A stretch of DNA of 40,417 nucleotides from JBFFXF01 sp041569895 (GTDB lineage Bacteria; Planctomycetota; UBA8108; JACQVS01): the NCBI GenBank assembly GCA_041569895.1, contig JBFFXF010000027.1, positions 1-40,417 of the forward strand, given 5' to 3'. The notes beneath the pieces were generated by a model. That model saw only the letters and a list, made by a program, of their open reading frames with translations, was not told the origin of the DNA and made no database searches. Shown here piece after piece: positions 19,545-28,556 of the stretch. Positions within the stretch are counted from its first letter, which is position 1; every line of letters begins with the position of its first letter. Both the position numbers and the translations under genes were made by a program.

Positions 19545-19865
19545 GACCCTGGGTCGCGAGCCATCCCGGAGCCATCCCGACCCTGGGTCGGCGTAGCCAT
19601 CCCGACCCTGGGTCGGCGGAACCTGCTTTTTTGGTGAAGGTTACGTCCGAGACCCCGGTCGTCCTCCCCCGACCCTGGGTCCGAGATCGAGGCTCGAGGC
19701 CTGACCCTGGGTCAGAGTCCACAGAGTCCATCCCTGACCCTGGGTCAGAGCAAACTGTTGTTTCGGTTTGGTTTACGTCTGTGGTCGGCCTCGGGTCGCC
19801 CCCGACCCTGGGTCGGGCCGATCGCGGGGTCGGGCCGATCGCGGGCCCATCGCTCACCCTGGGTC
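19545..19865. repeat. cluster of GACCCTGGGTC palindromes
   Basis: The 11-nt near-palindrome GACCC-T-GGGTC occurs at 19545, 19579, 19604, 19671, 19703, 19736 and 19804, with a one-base variant at 19855. The 5' copies are embedded in a longer GCCATCCCGACCCTGGGTCG unit. Two copies extend to CTGACCCTGGGTCAG. T-runs occur at 19627-19632 and 19877-19883. It fills most of the 394-bp convergent gap 19498-19891 and no gene is present there. Spacing of 25-68 nt is irregular. Confidence 0.85.
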
Positions 19866-19891
19866 GGGGCAAGGGGTTTTTTTGGTTGGGG

Positions 19892-20803
19892 TTAGCGCTG
19901 GGGTGTGGCGGGGGGGCGGCTCCGGACGCTGCCGAGGGCGACTCCCGCTATGGTGATCACCGCGCCGGTGATGGCGAGGGGGCGGGGCCACTCCTCGAGG
20001 ACGACGGCGGCCAGGGCCGCGCTGCCGACCGGCTCGAGGCGGCTCACCAGGCCGACGTGGGACGCCGAGAGGTACGCCAGCGCGTAGTTGAACGACGAGT
20101 GGCCGATCAGCTGCGGGATGAGCCCCACCGCCAGCAGCCAGAGGTAGGCCTCGCGCGAGTGTCCCAGCACCGGCGCGCCGGTCGCCACGACCGCGACGAC
20201 GAGAAACGCCGCGGCGAGCGCGTAGATGGTCGTCACGTACGGCACCACGTGGAGGCGCGGGCGGAAGTGCCTTCCGATCACCAGGTAGGCGGCGAACGCG
20301 ATCGCGGCGACGATCGCCAGCGATCCGCCGAGAAGTGGCGCCGGCCGTGTCGGCGCCTCGCCCGCGTCGCCCCCGATGCCGATGACGGCGCCACCCACGA
20401 CGGTGAGCACGATCCCGGTGAGCAACGCTCGCGGCGCGCCCTCGCGCAGGAAGACCATCGCGAGCACCGGCACGAAGATCGGCGACGTCGATCCGAGCAC
20501 GACGGCGACCAGCACCGACGTGTACTCGAGCGCGCTGATCCACGTCGCGAAGTGAACCGCGAGGATGAGACCGCTGGCGACGAGAAGAGCCCAGTCGCGT
20601 CGTCCCAGTCCGCGAAACGCTCGACGGTGACGCGCCAGCACCAGCGGACCGAGCACGGCGGTGGCGACGAGCAGCCTGCCGGCGGCGAGCACGAGGGAGG
20701 GCATGCCGGCGCCCTGCGCCAGTCGCACCAGCGTCGCCGCGGTCGAAGCGGCGATCAGCCCGACGACGAGCGCGGCGTGGGGTCGTGCGGAGGGCGCGCT
20801 CAC
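19892..20803 (-). CDS. EamA/DMT-family transporter
   Basis: A 303-residue inner-membrane protein with about ten predicted transmembrane helices in two EamA halves, the drug/metabolite transporter pattern. The first half includes ALLVASGLILAVHFATWISALEYTSV and STSPIFVPVLAMVFLRE; the second repeats the theme with PQLIGHSSFNYALAYLSAS and LEPVGSAALAAVVLEEWP, both typical EamA landmarks. The GTG start at 20803 overlaps the stop of the upstream sulfotransferase gene (GTGA), implying translational coupling. The substrate cannot be read from sequence; metabolite or amino-acid efflux is usual for this family. Confidence 0.9.
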   Translation of the reverse strand: MSAPSARPHAALVVGLIAASTAATLVRLAQGAGMPSLVLAAGRLLVATAVLGPLVLARHRRAFRGLGRRDWALLVASGLILAVHFATWISALEYTSVLVAVVLGSTSPIFVPVLAMVFLREGAPRALLTGIVLTVVGGAVIGIGGDAGEAPTRPAPLLGGSLAIVAAIAFAAYLVIGRHFRPRLHVVPYVTTIYALAAAFLVVAVVATGAPVLGHSREAYLWLLAVGLIPQLIGHSSFNYALAYLSASHVGLVSRLEPVGSAALAAVVLEEWPRPLAITGAVITIAGVALGSVRSRPPATPQR

Positions 20804-21639
20804 TTCTCGAGCAGTCCCGTCCACGGCTGTCCGGCGTAGGGCTGGCGCCGGAAGATCGCCAGGTATCTGGGCGGCAGGCGGTCGATCACCTCCCGGCATT
20901 CGCGCTCCTCGTCCTCGCCCACCGTCGTCCCGCGCCCCGGGTTGCGGTTGCGCGTCCCCTCGACCACGATCTCGTCGCGCGACCGCTCGAGACCGAGGAA
21001 CTCCAGCACCCGCCCGATCGCCGCGGGGTCGTTGAGGTCGTCCGGCGTGAACAGCGTCAGGCAGGCGACGTCCATGTGGAAGTGCTCGAGGAACTGCATG
21101 GCGCGGTTCTCGATCTCGATCCACTGGAGGAGGTAGCGCTGGAAGAGCGTCGTCCGCGCGGCGTCGAAGCCGGAGAAGATCGGCTCGAGCCCCGTCAGCG
21201 ACCACCGGAAGTACCGCCGCCCGTCACGCCCGCGGTAGCGCCGGAACGGCAGCCGCAGGCGCTGGAGCAGGCGCTCTCGGTTCGCCTCGCTGCGGGCGAC
21301 GTGCAGGGGATGCCGGATCAGGTGGAGGACGCGCATGTCGGGAAAGATCGACGGCGCGATGTCCCAGTAGGACTTCAGGAACGCGTGGCTCGTCTCGATG
21401 TACGTGCCGACGCGCAGTCGCTCGACGCGTTCGCGCTTGCGGCGCACCAGCCGGCGAACGGCGTCGATGTGCCCCACCTGGCGGTCGTAGATCGGCAGCC
21501 CGAACATCGTCGGGTTGCCGCGGTCGAGATACGGCTCGTGCACGACGAAACAGTCACGCGCGTTGCGACGCAGGAGGTCGCACAGGAAGCGCGTCCCGGA
21601 ACGTCCGCTCGTGAGCGTGAAGACCGTTCTCGCCGCCAT
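20800..21639 (-). CDS. sulfotransferase-family protein
   Basis: A 279-residue protein from ATG 21639; a longer GTG start at 21684 adds 15 residues. The N-terminal TSGRSGTRFLCDLL is the 5'-phosphosulfate-binding P-loop of PAPS-dependent sulfotransferases, and LIRHPLHVARSEANR is the 3'-phosphate-binding segment with its Arg and Ser. The rest is helical and matches the general sulfotransferase fold. The acceptor is unknown: sugar, lipid or peptide are all possible. Neither start has a Shine-Dalgarno; the ATG places the first strand and P-loop at the usual distance from the N-terminus. It is coupled to the EamA transporter gene, which hints that a sulfated product or precursor is transported, but that is inference. 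Confidence 0.85.
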   Translation of the reverse strand: MAARTVFTLTSGRSGTRFLCDLLRRNARDCFVVHEPYLDRGNPTMFGLPIYDRQVGHIDAVRRLVRRKRERVERLRVGTYIETSHAFLKSYWDIAPSIFPDMRVLHLIRHPLHVARSEANRERLLQRLRLPFRRYRGRDGRRYFRWSLTGLEPIFSGFDAARTTLFQRYLLQWIEIENRAMQFLEHFHMDVACLTLFTPDDLNDPAAIGRVLEFLGLERSRDEIVVEGTRNRNPGRGTTVGEDEERECREVIDRLPPRYLAIFRRQPYAGQPWTGLLEK

Positions 21640-21715
21640 CCGGACCAGCGTACCGCCAGGCCGCCGATCCGTCGAATCCTTCACACGGAAACCAAGAATC
21701 GTGTCGGGCTACATA

Positions 21716-21763
21716 GAGAGACGCGAGCGGCGGGGCAGTCGAAGCTCGCCGCTCGCGTCTCTC
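21716..21763 (-). terminator. perfect 17-bp hairpin after FN3/dockerin-like gene
   Basis: Arms 21716-21732 and 21747-21763 are perfectly complementary over 17 bp with a 14-nt loop, beginning 11 nt after the stop of the minus-strand repeat protein gene. A T-tract is lacking, so it may act as a Rho-assisted terminator or a 3'-end stabiliser. It separates that gene from the sulfotransferase gene. Confidence 0.65.
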
Positions 21764-21774
21764 CTTCTCTCACC

Positions 21775-24700
21775 TCACGGGCAGGTCGGCTCCTCGCAAC
21801 CGAGCACGAACTCGGCCGGGCCGCACCCGGGGAAGGGCGCGGGTGGCGGCGGACCGCCGGAGAACTTCCACTGCAGCGTGTAGACCGGATCGGCGATGTC
21901 GTACGCCCCGTCGCCGTTGGCGTCGGCGGCATCGCGACATTTCGGCTCCGGGCCTCCCATGAAGAGGTGCCAGAGCGAGAACACCGAATCGCTCATCTCC
22001 ACCTCGAGATCGCTGTTCGCGTCGGCACGCACGAATCCCGGGCGAATCGCCACCGGCAGCGTCACCAGCCCGGGCCGCGTCTCCGGCACGACGCCGAAGC
22101 CCTCCACCACGTAAAGCACCGAGACCGGCGGCTCGTTCAGCGTGTCGCAGTACCGCACCGGGTACGATCCGGCCGGCTCCGCATCCGGCCCGCCCGAGTA
22201 GCGGAGATCGAGAACGCGGTGGTCGGTCGCCGGCGGCAGGGTGTCGGTCGGGTCCATCTCGTCGATGACGACGGCCATGATGACGCCCTCCTCGAACCGG
22301 CGAATCACCAGGAACGTCGGCCCCGCGCCCTCGTTGAGCTCGGCGATCTCGGTGCCCTCGATGGTGGCGTCCTCGACGACGAGCACGGACGGGTCGCTGC
22401 AGATGCCGAACGACCAGCCCTGCAGCGGATCGCGGTTGCTCGCCAGGCTGGCGATGCGTCCGTTGCTCGCCAGCGCGATCGGCGCGCCGTCCGGCGGCTC
22501 GTCCTGGAAGAGCCCGCTCGAGAAGTAGAGGATGTTCTTCGGGCCGGGGCCCTCGACGACGACGCGACACCTGACCGGCCTGCTGCGACGTTCGCCGATG
22601 AAGGCAATGACGCTGTACTCGTACACGCCGGGCTCGAGGCCGGTGTCGAAGTGACTCTCGACGCCGCCGCGAAGCTCGGCGATGACGTCGCCGTCACGCG
22701 TGATGACGATGCCGTCGTACCGCGCCGCGTTCTTCCACTCGAGCACCGCGGTCAGACCCTGTGCGTTGGTGTCGGTGACGACGCAGGTGAGCTCGCGCAC
22801 CGGCGGCACCGGAATCTGCGGCACCTCGACCCGGCACTCGACCTCGCGGCTCTCCTGCCCATCGAATCCGACGCCGCGCAGCGAGTAGACGTGCACGCCC
22901 GCAGGCGGCGCGGTGTCGCGATAGACCATCGCCTGGCCGGGCAGCTCGGCGAGCGGCTGACCGTCCCGAGACACCAGGAGGCGCGCGTAGCGCACCGGGT
23001 TGACCCACGAGAGTGTGACGACGACGACCGGGGCGACCACCGGATCGCCGGGGACGTTGCCGGCCGGGTCGGGCTCGTTGGGGTCCAGGACGAGCGTGCC
23101 GACCTCGCAGGTCAGCTCACGCGGCGGCGGCAGCACCGGCGGGTCGATCTTCACCTCGCACACCGCCGGCTCGCTGGCGCGGTTCCCGACGACCCCGGAA
23201 ACCTCGTAGCGACGCACGCCGGACGTGTCCGCCGACAGGAACGGGTCGAGGTAGCTCTGCGACGTGCCCGGCAGGGTCGCGATGACGATGCCGTTCCTGC
23301 GGATCACGATGCGGTCGTACTCGATCGGATTCTCCCAGCGGAGGAGCACCCCCGGCGGGGCGAAGCCCGGATCGGGGTTCGGCTGGATGTCGACCGGACG
23401 GTCCTCGCCGCCGATCTGGTCGGGCGGATCGACCGGATCGATCGGGATTCCCGGCGGCGGCACCGGCGAGATCACCACGCAGCGCAGGTTGCGCGGCGAC
23501 GGCACGCGGGTCGGCGGCACGACGACGTCGCACCTCGCGGAGCGGCTCCGCAACAGGCCGACGACGCCGAACACCTCGTAACGGTTGGCGCCGGGAGACG
23601 GATTGAGGTCGCGGAAGGTCATCGCGTTGCCTGGAATCCGCGCGATGCGCTCGCCGTTGCGCACGATCACCACCCACTGGTACACGCCGCCGTTTCGCCA
23701 GCGGAGCTGCACGACGGAGTCGACGAGCGCGCCCTCGGCCACGTCGACCGCCGACAGCACCTCGCACACCAGATCGGTCGGCGGGGGCAGCGGCGGGCGC
23801 GGGATACTCACCTCGCACTTCGCGGGCGGGCTGCTCTGGTTGCCGACGACGCCGATGACGCTGTAAACGTGATGGCCGGCGGGGACATCGCGGTCGACGT
23901 ACCAGAAGCGGCTCCCCTCGATGGTGGCGATCACGGCGTCGTTGCGCGAGATGACGACGCGGTCGTACTCGACCGGCTTCTGCCACACGAGCAGGACGTC
24001 GTGCGCCTCGAGCAGCACGTCGAGTGCGGCGGCGACGTCGGGCGGCGCGTCGAGATCGACGCAGGTGAGCTCTTCCGGCGGCGGCACCTCGCGCCCCGGC
24101 ATGAAGATCGTGCATTCGCCGACGATGAAGGCCTTCGACGGAACAACGTCGGCGAAGTTCCGGTCGACCACGGCCGCGACGGCCTCCGCGTCGGGAAGCG
24201 GCACCGGACCGATGAGCCCGAGCACGACGTAGTGGTGCTCGCCGGGCCCCGGCATGTCCGTGAACTTCGTCTCGCGCGTCGCACCGACCCGCTGGCCGTC
24301 GCGCACGACGACGAAGTGACTGATCACCACCGCGGGCAGGACGGCGTTGCTCCAGTCGAGAAGCACGACGGGCGGATCGACACGGCACGTCAGGCCGCCG
24401 CTGTCGACGCGCACCGTGCACGCGCCGACGGGGAAAGTCTGCAACTCGAACTCGCCGGTGACGACGTAGCGATACGTCCCCGGCGCGGGCACGGTGTCGA
24501 CGAACGACGTGACGTCGCCCGGAACACGCCCGATGACCTCGCCGTCGCGGCGGATGACGAACTGGCGCACGGCGACTCCGGAGAGCAGCGGTCCCCAGTC
24601 GAGCAGCACCTTGCGACCATCGACCCGACACTCGAGCCCGAACTCGCCGACGGTGACGGCGCACCGGGCCAGCGGCGCGGGCGGCTGGGTGGTGCCGTCC

Positions 24701-25011
24701 GCGTTGATGCCGATGGCCGAGAGCGTGTAGACGTGCTCGCCGCGTGGCACGTCGGTGTCGACGTACTCGCTCGCGGCGGGCTCGAGCTTGACGATCTCCT
24801 CGCCGTCACGCGCGATGACCCAGCCCGCGATCGGCGCGAAGAACTGGATGTTCCACGACAGCGTCACCCGGTCGCCATCGACCGAGCACTGCAGCCCGTC
24901 GGAGTCGACCTCCGCTGCCGAGAGCCGCGCGGACCCGGTGGCGAGGACCAGGACGATCGGCCCGAGGAATGACACGATGAAGGACGAGATGAATATGAAG
25001 AGACGTCTCAT
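21775..25011 (-). CDS. secreted FN3-like repeat protein with cohesin-like region and dockerin-like tail
   Basis: A 1078-residue exported protein. The ATG at 25011 has a strong GGAGGG site 7 nt upstream, and a signal peptide spans 1-33 (IFISSFIVSFLGPIVLVLA). From about residue 38 to 825 there are eight beta-sandwich repeats of 75-115 residues. Each starts with LxC, contains a V-x-RDG-type turn and a Y-x-V strand, and ends with a second Cys (ARCAV, AKCEVSIP, AVCEVKID, VECRVEVP), so each may hold one disulfide. Residues 825-990 form a separate region (LQGWSFGICSDPSVLVVEDA, GVIMAVVIDE, VRYCDTLNEPPVSVLYVVEG) resembling cohesin-like planctomycete domains. The tail has two calcium-loop units (DANSDLEVEMSD, DANGDGAYDIAD). 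No catalytic motif is seen. Extracellular adhesion or complex assembly is the likely role. Confidence 0.9.
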   Translation of the reverse strand: MRRLFIFISSFIVSFLGPIVLVLATGSARLSAAEVDSDGLQCSVDGDRVTLSWNIQFFAPIAGWVIARDGEEIVKLEPAASEYVDTDVPRGEHVYTLSAIGINADGTTQPPAPLARCAVTVGEFGLECRVDGRKVLLDWGPLLSGVAVRQFVIRRDGEVIGRVPGDVTSFVDTVPAPGTYRYVVTGEFELQTFPVGACTVRVDSGGLTCRVDPPVVLLDWSNAVLPAVVISHFVVVRDGQRVGATRETKFTDMPGPGEHHYVVLGLIGPVPLPDAEAVAAVVDRNFADVVPSKAFIVGECTIFMPGREVPPPEELTCVDLDAPPDVAAALDVLLEAHDVLLVWQKPVEYDRVVISRNDAVIATIEGSRFWYVDRDVPAGHHVYSVIGVVGNQSSPPAKCEVSIPRPPLPPPTDLVCEVLSAVDVAEGALVDSVVQLRWRNGGVYQWVVIVRNGERIARIPGNAMTFRDLNPSPGANRYEVFGVVGLLRSRSARCDVVVPPTRVPSPRNLRCVVISPVPPPGIPIDPVDPPDQIGGEDRPVDIQPNPDPGFAPPGVLLRWENPIEYDRIVIRRNGIVIATLPGTSQSYLDPFLSADTSGVRRYEVSGVVGNRASEPAVCEVKIDPPVLPPPRELTCEVGTLVLDPNEPDPAGNVPGDPVVAPVVVVTLSWVNPVRYARLLVSRDGQPLAELPGQAMVYRDTAPPAGVHVYSLRGVGFDGQESREVECRVEVPQIPVPPVRELTCVVTDTNAQGLTAVLEWKNAARYDGIVITRDGDVIAELRGGVESHFDTGLEPGVYEYSVIAFIGERRSRPVRCRVVVEGPGPKNILYFSSGLFQDEPPDGAPIALASNGRIASLASNRDPLQGWSFGICSDPSVLVVEDATIEGTEIAELNEGAGPTFLVIRRFEEGVIMAVVIDEMDPTDTLPPATDHRVLDLRYSGGPDAEPAGSYPVRYCDTLNEPPVSVLYVVEGFGVVPETRPGLVTLPVAIRPGFVRADANSDLEVEMSDSVFSLWHLFMGGPEPKCRDAADANGDGAYDIADPVYTLQWKFSGGPPPPAPFPGCGPAEFVLGCEEPTCP

Positions 25012-25327
25012 GAACCTTCCCTCCTGTGAAGAACCCCTCGAGTCACATTCCGCTCCCGGACCCGGTCCCGAAGCACCGCGCTGCGATCAACCTCCACGAG
25101 CGCGCCGCGCGCACCCTTCCCCCGGACCCGTCAATGGGAGCAAATCGCCGGCCACCAGGCCGCGGTGCGGTCTAACTCGCGCTCGAGGGGCGTGTTGCGC
25201 GATCGCTCGCGATCATGGTCCCCACCGCGTGTAAACCCCCCGCCTTGGCGCCGGGGCGCGATTGACACACGACGTCAATCCGACAACGCCCTTGTCATGG
25301 CGACGCGATCCGCGGAGACTCGTGCGC
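25012..25327. other. divergent intergenic region
   Basis: A 316-bp gap between the minus-strand repeat protein and the plus-strand TPR gene. It contains a short CCCGGACCCGGTCCCG segment at 25055-25070 and a TTGACA at 25262-25267 facing the TPR gene, but no matching -10 at standard spacing. No gene or RNA is evident. Confidence 0.5.
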
Positions 25328-26143
25328 ATGACCGACGGGCACCGGGTGATCGCGCTCTCCATCGCGTGCATGGCGCTCCACGCCGCCCTCGCCGGCGCGG
25401 CGGACGACGACGCCGGGAAACCGCTCTCCTCCGCGGAGCGCGCCGCGCTGCGCGGCGACCTCGAGAAGCGCCTGGCGCGCCTCGACCGGGAGATCGAGAG
25501 CCGCCCGAGGGACGTCGGCGCGTACGGATTCCGCGGCGATGCGCACTTCTTCCTCGGCCGCTTCGAGAAGGCGGTCGCCGACTACGACCGCATGGTCGAG
25601 CTCGACCCGCGCGTCGAGCGGTCGCACTGGCGGCGCGGCATCGCGTACTTCTACGCCGGACGCTATCGCGACGCGGCGCGGCAGTTCGAGATCTACCACA
25701 CGCACGACGACGTCGATCGCGAGAACGGCATCTGGCGGTACCTCTCGCAGCGTCGCGCCCACGGGCTCGAGCGCGCCCGCAAGGGCCTGCTGAAGTATCG
25801 CAAGACCGACCGCGAGCCGTTCGGCGACGTCTACGCGCTCTTCGCCGGAAAGATCACGCCGGCGCGCATCCTCGAGCGCGTCGAGGGCGCGGAGATCGAC
25901 GACGACGAGCGGTCCAAGCGCCTCTTCTACGCGCACCTCTACATCGGTCTCGAGGCCGCGGTGGAGGGACGCGACGACGAGGCGCTGCGGCACCTGGGCC
26001 GCGCCGTCGCGAACCCCTGGCCGAGACGCGCGGGCTTCGGGCCGCGCTACATGTGGCACGTCGGCCGCCTCCACCACGACCGGCTGGTCGCGGCCCGGCG
26101 GGAGGCGGCGAAAGAGAAGAAGAAGCCCGTCGATTCCCGATGA
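25328..26143 (+). CDS. exported TPR-repeat protein
   Basis: A 271-residue protein. ATG 25328 is preceded by GGAG and starts a signal peptide (VIALSIACMALHAALAGA). Tandem TPR helices follow at about 50-135 (AYGFRGDAHFFLGRFEKAVADYDRMVEL and SHWRRGIAYFYAGRYRDAARQFEIY), then a helical remainder that resembles NlpI-type lipoproteins, although no lipobox Cys is seen. TPRs mediate protein-protein contacts. Its stop overlaps the start of the next gene (ATGA), so the two are probably translated together. Partner and function are unknown. Confidence 0.85.
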   Translation: MTDGHRVIALSIACMALHAALAGAADDDAGKPLSSAERAALRGDLEKRLARLDREIESRPRDVGAYGFRGDAHFFLGRFEKAVADYDRMVELDPRVERSHWRRGIAYFYAGRYRDAARQFEIYHTHDDVDRENGIWRYLSQRRAHGLERARKGLLKYRKTDREPFGDVYALFAGKITPARILERVEGAEIDDDERSKRLFYAHLYIGLEAAVEGRDDEALRHLGRAVANPWPRRAGFGPRYMWHVGRLHHDRLVAARREAAKEKKKPVDSR

Positions 26144-26991
26144 CCAGGGTCGATCAGTTCGAGAGCGTCTTCAAGGCCGCATCGAAGGAGGTCTTCCAGT
26201 ACGCCGAGGTCCCCATCCGCAAGGTGCTCGTGGTCACCGACGTCGAGCGCGCGCGGGCGGAGGAGCTCGCCGGTCGCATCCGCGGGTTCCTCGAGGCGCT
26301 CGGCGGCGTCGAGTGGGTGGTCGTCGCCGGCGGCGACTTTCACGGCGTCGAGGCGCTCCTCGAGCTCGTCGAGCGCGAGTCACCGAACCTCATCTGCACC
26401 TATCGCCACCTGCACAGCGAGGCGTGGAGGTGGCCGCACGCGCTCGGCGAGGAGCTCGCCGTCCTGACGCAGGTGACGCGGCACCCCGTGCTCGTCGTGC
26501 CGCACCCGGACTCCGGGCGGGCGCTCGACCACGCCCTCCAGAACACCGACATCGTCATGGCGGTCACCGACCACCTCACCGGCGACGACCGTCTGATCAA
26601 CCACGCCCTCCGCTTCGTGCGCCGCGGCGGGCGACTGCTGCTGACGCATATCGAGGACGAGCGCACCTTCGAGAGGTACATGGAGGTGATCTCGAAGATC
26701 CCGTCGATCGACACCGACACGGCGCGCGAGATGATCCACGACCGGCTGCTGCGCGAGCCGCGGGACTTCATCGCGTCGTGCCGCGCCGTCCTCGAGGAGA
26801 GGAAGACGCCGATCGAGATCGAGGAGATCGTCACCATGGGGCGACGGTTGCGGGACTACCGCGAGCTCATCGAGTCGCGCGAGGTCGACCTCGTCGTCTT
26901 CAACACCAAGGACGAGGACCAGCTGGCGATGCACGGCATGGCGTACCCGCTGGCGGTCGAGCTCCGACAGATCCCTCTGCTGATGCTGTAG
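26140..26991 (+). CDS. tandem universal-stress-protein-like protein
   Basis: A 283-residue soluble protein with two UspA-like alpha/beta halves. The first half has VLVVTDVERARAEELAGR, then AGGDFHGVEALLELVERES and HPVLVVPHP near 120. The second begins NTDIVMAVTDHLTGDD, has GGRLLLTHIEDE and ends with LVVFNTKDED and PLLML. The classical ATP-binding G-x2-G-x9-G-S/T is not evident. The start overlaps the TPR gene stop by 4 bp, and an ion-transporter gene follows 115 bp downstream. USP proteins next to Na+/H+ or anion transporters are common, so a regulatory role for that transporter is plausible but inferred. Confidence 0.8.
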   Translation: MTRVDQFESVFKAASKEVFQYAEVPIRKVLVVTDVERARAEELAGRIRGFLEALGGVEWVVVAGGDFHGVEALLELVERESPNLICTYRHLHSEAWRWPHALGEELAVLTQVTRHPVLVVPHPDSGRALDHALQNTDIVMAVTDHLTGDDRLINHALRFVRRGGRLLLTHIEDERTFERYMEVISKIPSIDTDTAREMIHDRLLREPRDFIASCRAVLEERKTPIEIEEIVTMGRRLRDYRELIESREVDLVVFNTKDEDQLAMHGMAYPLAVELRQIPLLML

Positions 26992-27010
26992 ACCTCCTCA
27001 TGAGCAAACG

Positions 27011-27066
27011 TCCGCGTCCCCGTCCCCGTCCCCGTCCCCGAAACGCCGCTCGACTCCCCCGGCGAC
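27011..27066 (+). repeat. composite dispersed element, copy D (short partial)
   Basis: Four GTCCCC units (27018-27039) lead into CCGAAACGCCGCTCGACTCC and CCCGGCGACC, which aligns with the start of module 3 of copies A, B and C. Similarity ends by about 27066. It lies between the USP-like gene and the transporter gene. Confidence 0.6.
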
Positions 27067-27106
27067 CGTCCGACACGAACCAAAAGACCAAGAACCACCC
27101 CAACTC

Positions 27107-28552
27107 GTGCCTTCCCATCTAAACCTCGACCCGAACGCTCTCCTCGCCGCCGCCCAGGCCACGACGGACGCCGGCGAGGCCGCCCACCACGCCGCGCCGT
27201 CACTCGCGACGACGCTCTTCTTCGCCGGTCTGCTCGTGGCGATGATCGCGTGCCTCGCGCTCGAGGAGAAGCTGCACGCCAAGAAGTCGGTGATCGTCGC
27301 CGTATTCGCGCTGCTGACGCTGATCCTCGGCGCCGCGTTCGGCCTCCTGCCCTTCGGCACGTTGACGAACGTCTTCGGCGAGGACATCCGGCTGCCGGTC
27401 TACATCCCGGCGATCGACTGGGGGGTCATCGCCATCATCCTCGGGTCGAGCCTCTTCGTCGATGTCACCTCGCGATCCGGCCTCTTCACGTGGATCGCGC
27501 TCAAGCTCACGAAGGCCTCGGGCGGCGACCCGCTCTGGCTGCTGATCGCGTACGGCCTGATGACCGTGATCTTCTCGGCGGTGCTCAACAACGTCACGGC
27601 GATGATCATCGTCGGCTCGCTGACCTACGTGTCGCTGACGCGGCTCGGTCGTCCCGAGCAACTGCTCGGCTTCCTGCTCGTCGAGGGCCTGCTCACCAAC
27701 GTCGGCGGCCTGCTGACGCTGATCAGCTCGGTGCCGAACATCATCGTCGGCAACGCCGCAGGGATCACGTTCGTCAAGTTCTTCCTCGTCGCGTGCCCCT
27801 ACGTCGTCGTCGCCACCGCGGCGACGTTGTTCATGGGCGCGCGTCTCTTCGGCATCCGCCGCCTGGCGACGCCCGAGGAGCGCGAACGGGCGCGCGAGCT
27901 GGTGAGCGGCTTCGACGAGCGCGACGGCATCGACAGCTGGTTCTTCTTCTGGTTCGGGGCGGTGATGACGGTGCTGTTCATCGCGACCATCGCCTCGGCG
28001 TCGTACCTGCCGTACATCCGCGACCTCGGCCTCGGCTACGTGGCGATCGCGTTCGCGGGGATCATGCTGGTGCGGTTCAAGGCGGTGGCCGACAAGTTCT
28101 ACCAGGCGATCGACTGGGACCTGCTCGGCTTCTTCGCGGGGCTCTTCGTCGTCATCAACGTCATGGAGCACGCCCACGTGCTGGCGCTGATCGGCGCGGG
28201 GCTCGAGCGCGTCATCGGCCTCGGCGACCTCGGCGGCCCGGCGTGCATCCTGCTCGGCTCATCGGTGTTCAGCTCGGTGACGGACAACATCCCCCTGGCG
28301 GCGATGCTCGCGAAAATCCTCACGGGCCTCGAGACGCCCTCCGACTCGCCACTCTGGTGGTCGGTGGTCTTCGGGGCCAACCTCGGCGGCAACATCACCC
28401 CGATCGGCTCGGCCTCGACGCTGGTGGCGGTGACCATCATGCACAAGCACGAGGTCCCACTGTCCTTCGCGGGCTTCGTGGCCAGGGCAACGCCGTACGC
28501 GCTGATGCAGATCGCGCTGGCAGCAGGATACGTCCTGATCTTCCTGCGCTGA
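27107..28552 (+). CDS. SLC13/NhaD/ArsB-type ion transporter
   Basis: A 481-residue polytopic inner-membrane protein of the ion-transporter superfamily, about 12 helices. Diagnostic segments are VIFSAVLNNVTAMIIVGSL near 165 and VFSSVTDNIPLAAMLAKIL near 405 (paired NNVTA/TDNIP motifs of the two repeats), plus VVFGANLGGNITPIGSAST near 430. This best matches the NhaD/ArsB-like branch: Na+/H+ antiport or anion export. The start is GTG 27107; no Shine-Dalgarno is clear. It is probably co-transcribed with the TPR and USP genes. Substrate is not assignable by eye. Confidence 0.88.
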   Translation: MPSHLNLDPNALLAAAQATTDAGEAAHHAAPSLATTLFFAGLLVAMIACLALEEKLHAKKSVIVAVFALLTLILGAAFGLLPFGTLTNVFGEDIRLPVYIPAIDWGVIAIILGSSLFVDVTSRSGLFTWIALKLTKASGGDPLWLLIAYGLMTVIFSAVLNNVTAMIIVGSLTYVSLTRLGRPEQLLGFLLVEGLLTNVGGLLTLISSVPNIIVGNAAGITFVKFFLVACPYVVVATAATLFMGARLFGIRRLATPEERERARELVSGFDERDGIDSWFFFWFGAVMTVLFIATIASASYLPYIRDLGLGYVAIAFAGIMLVRFKAVADKFYQAIDWDLLGFFAGLFVVINVMEHAHVLALIGAGLERVIGLGDLGGPACILLGSSVFSSVTDNIPLAAMLAKILTGLETPSDSPLWWSVVFGANLGGNITPIGSASTLVAVTIMHKHEVPLSFAGFVARATPYALMQIALAAGYVLIFLR

Positions 28553-28556
28553 CGTC

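Noticed and set aside
20785..24972. Very long plus-strand open frame opposite the FN3-like repeat protein
   Set aside because: No domain or signal is recognisable, and the minus strand has a signal peptide, repeated domains and a strong ribosome site.
25262..25267. Full promoter for the TPR gene
   Set aside because: TTGACA is present but no acceptable -10 lies 15-19 nt downstream.
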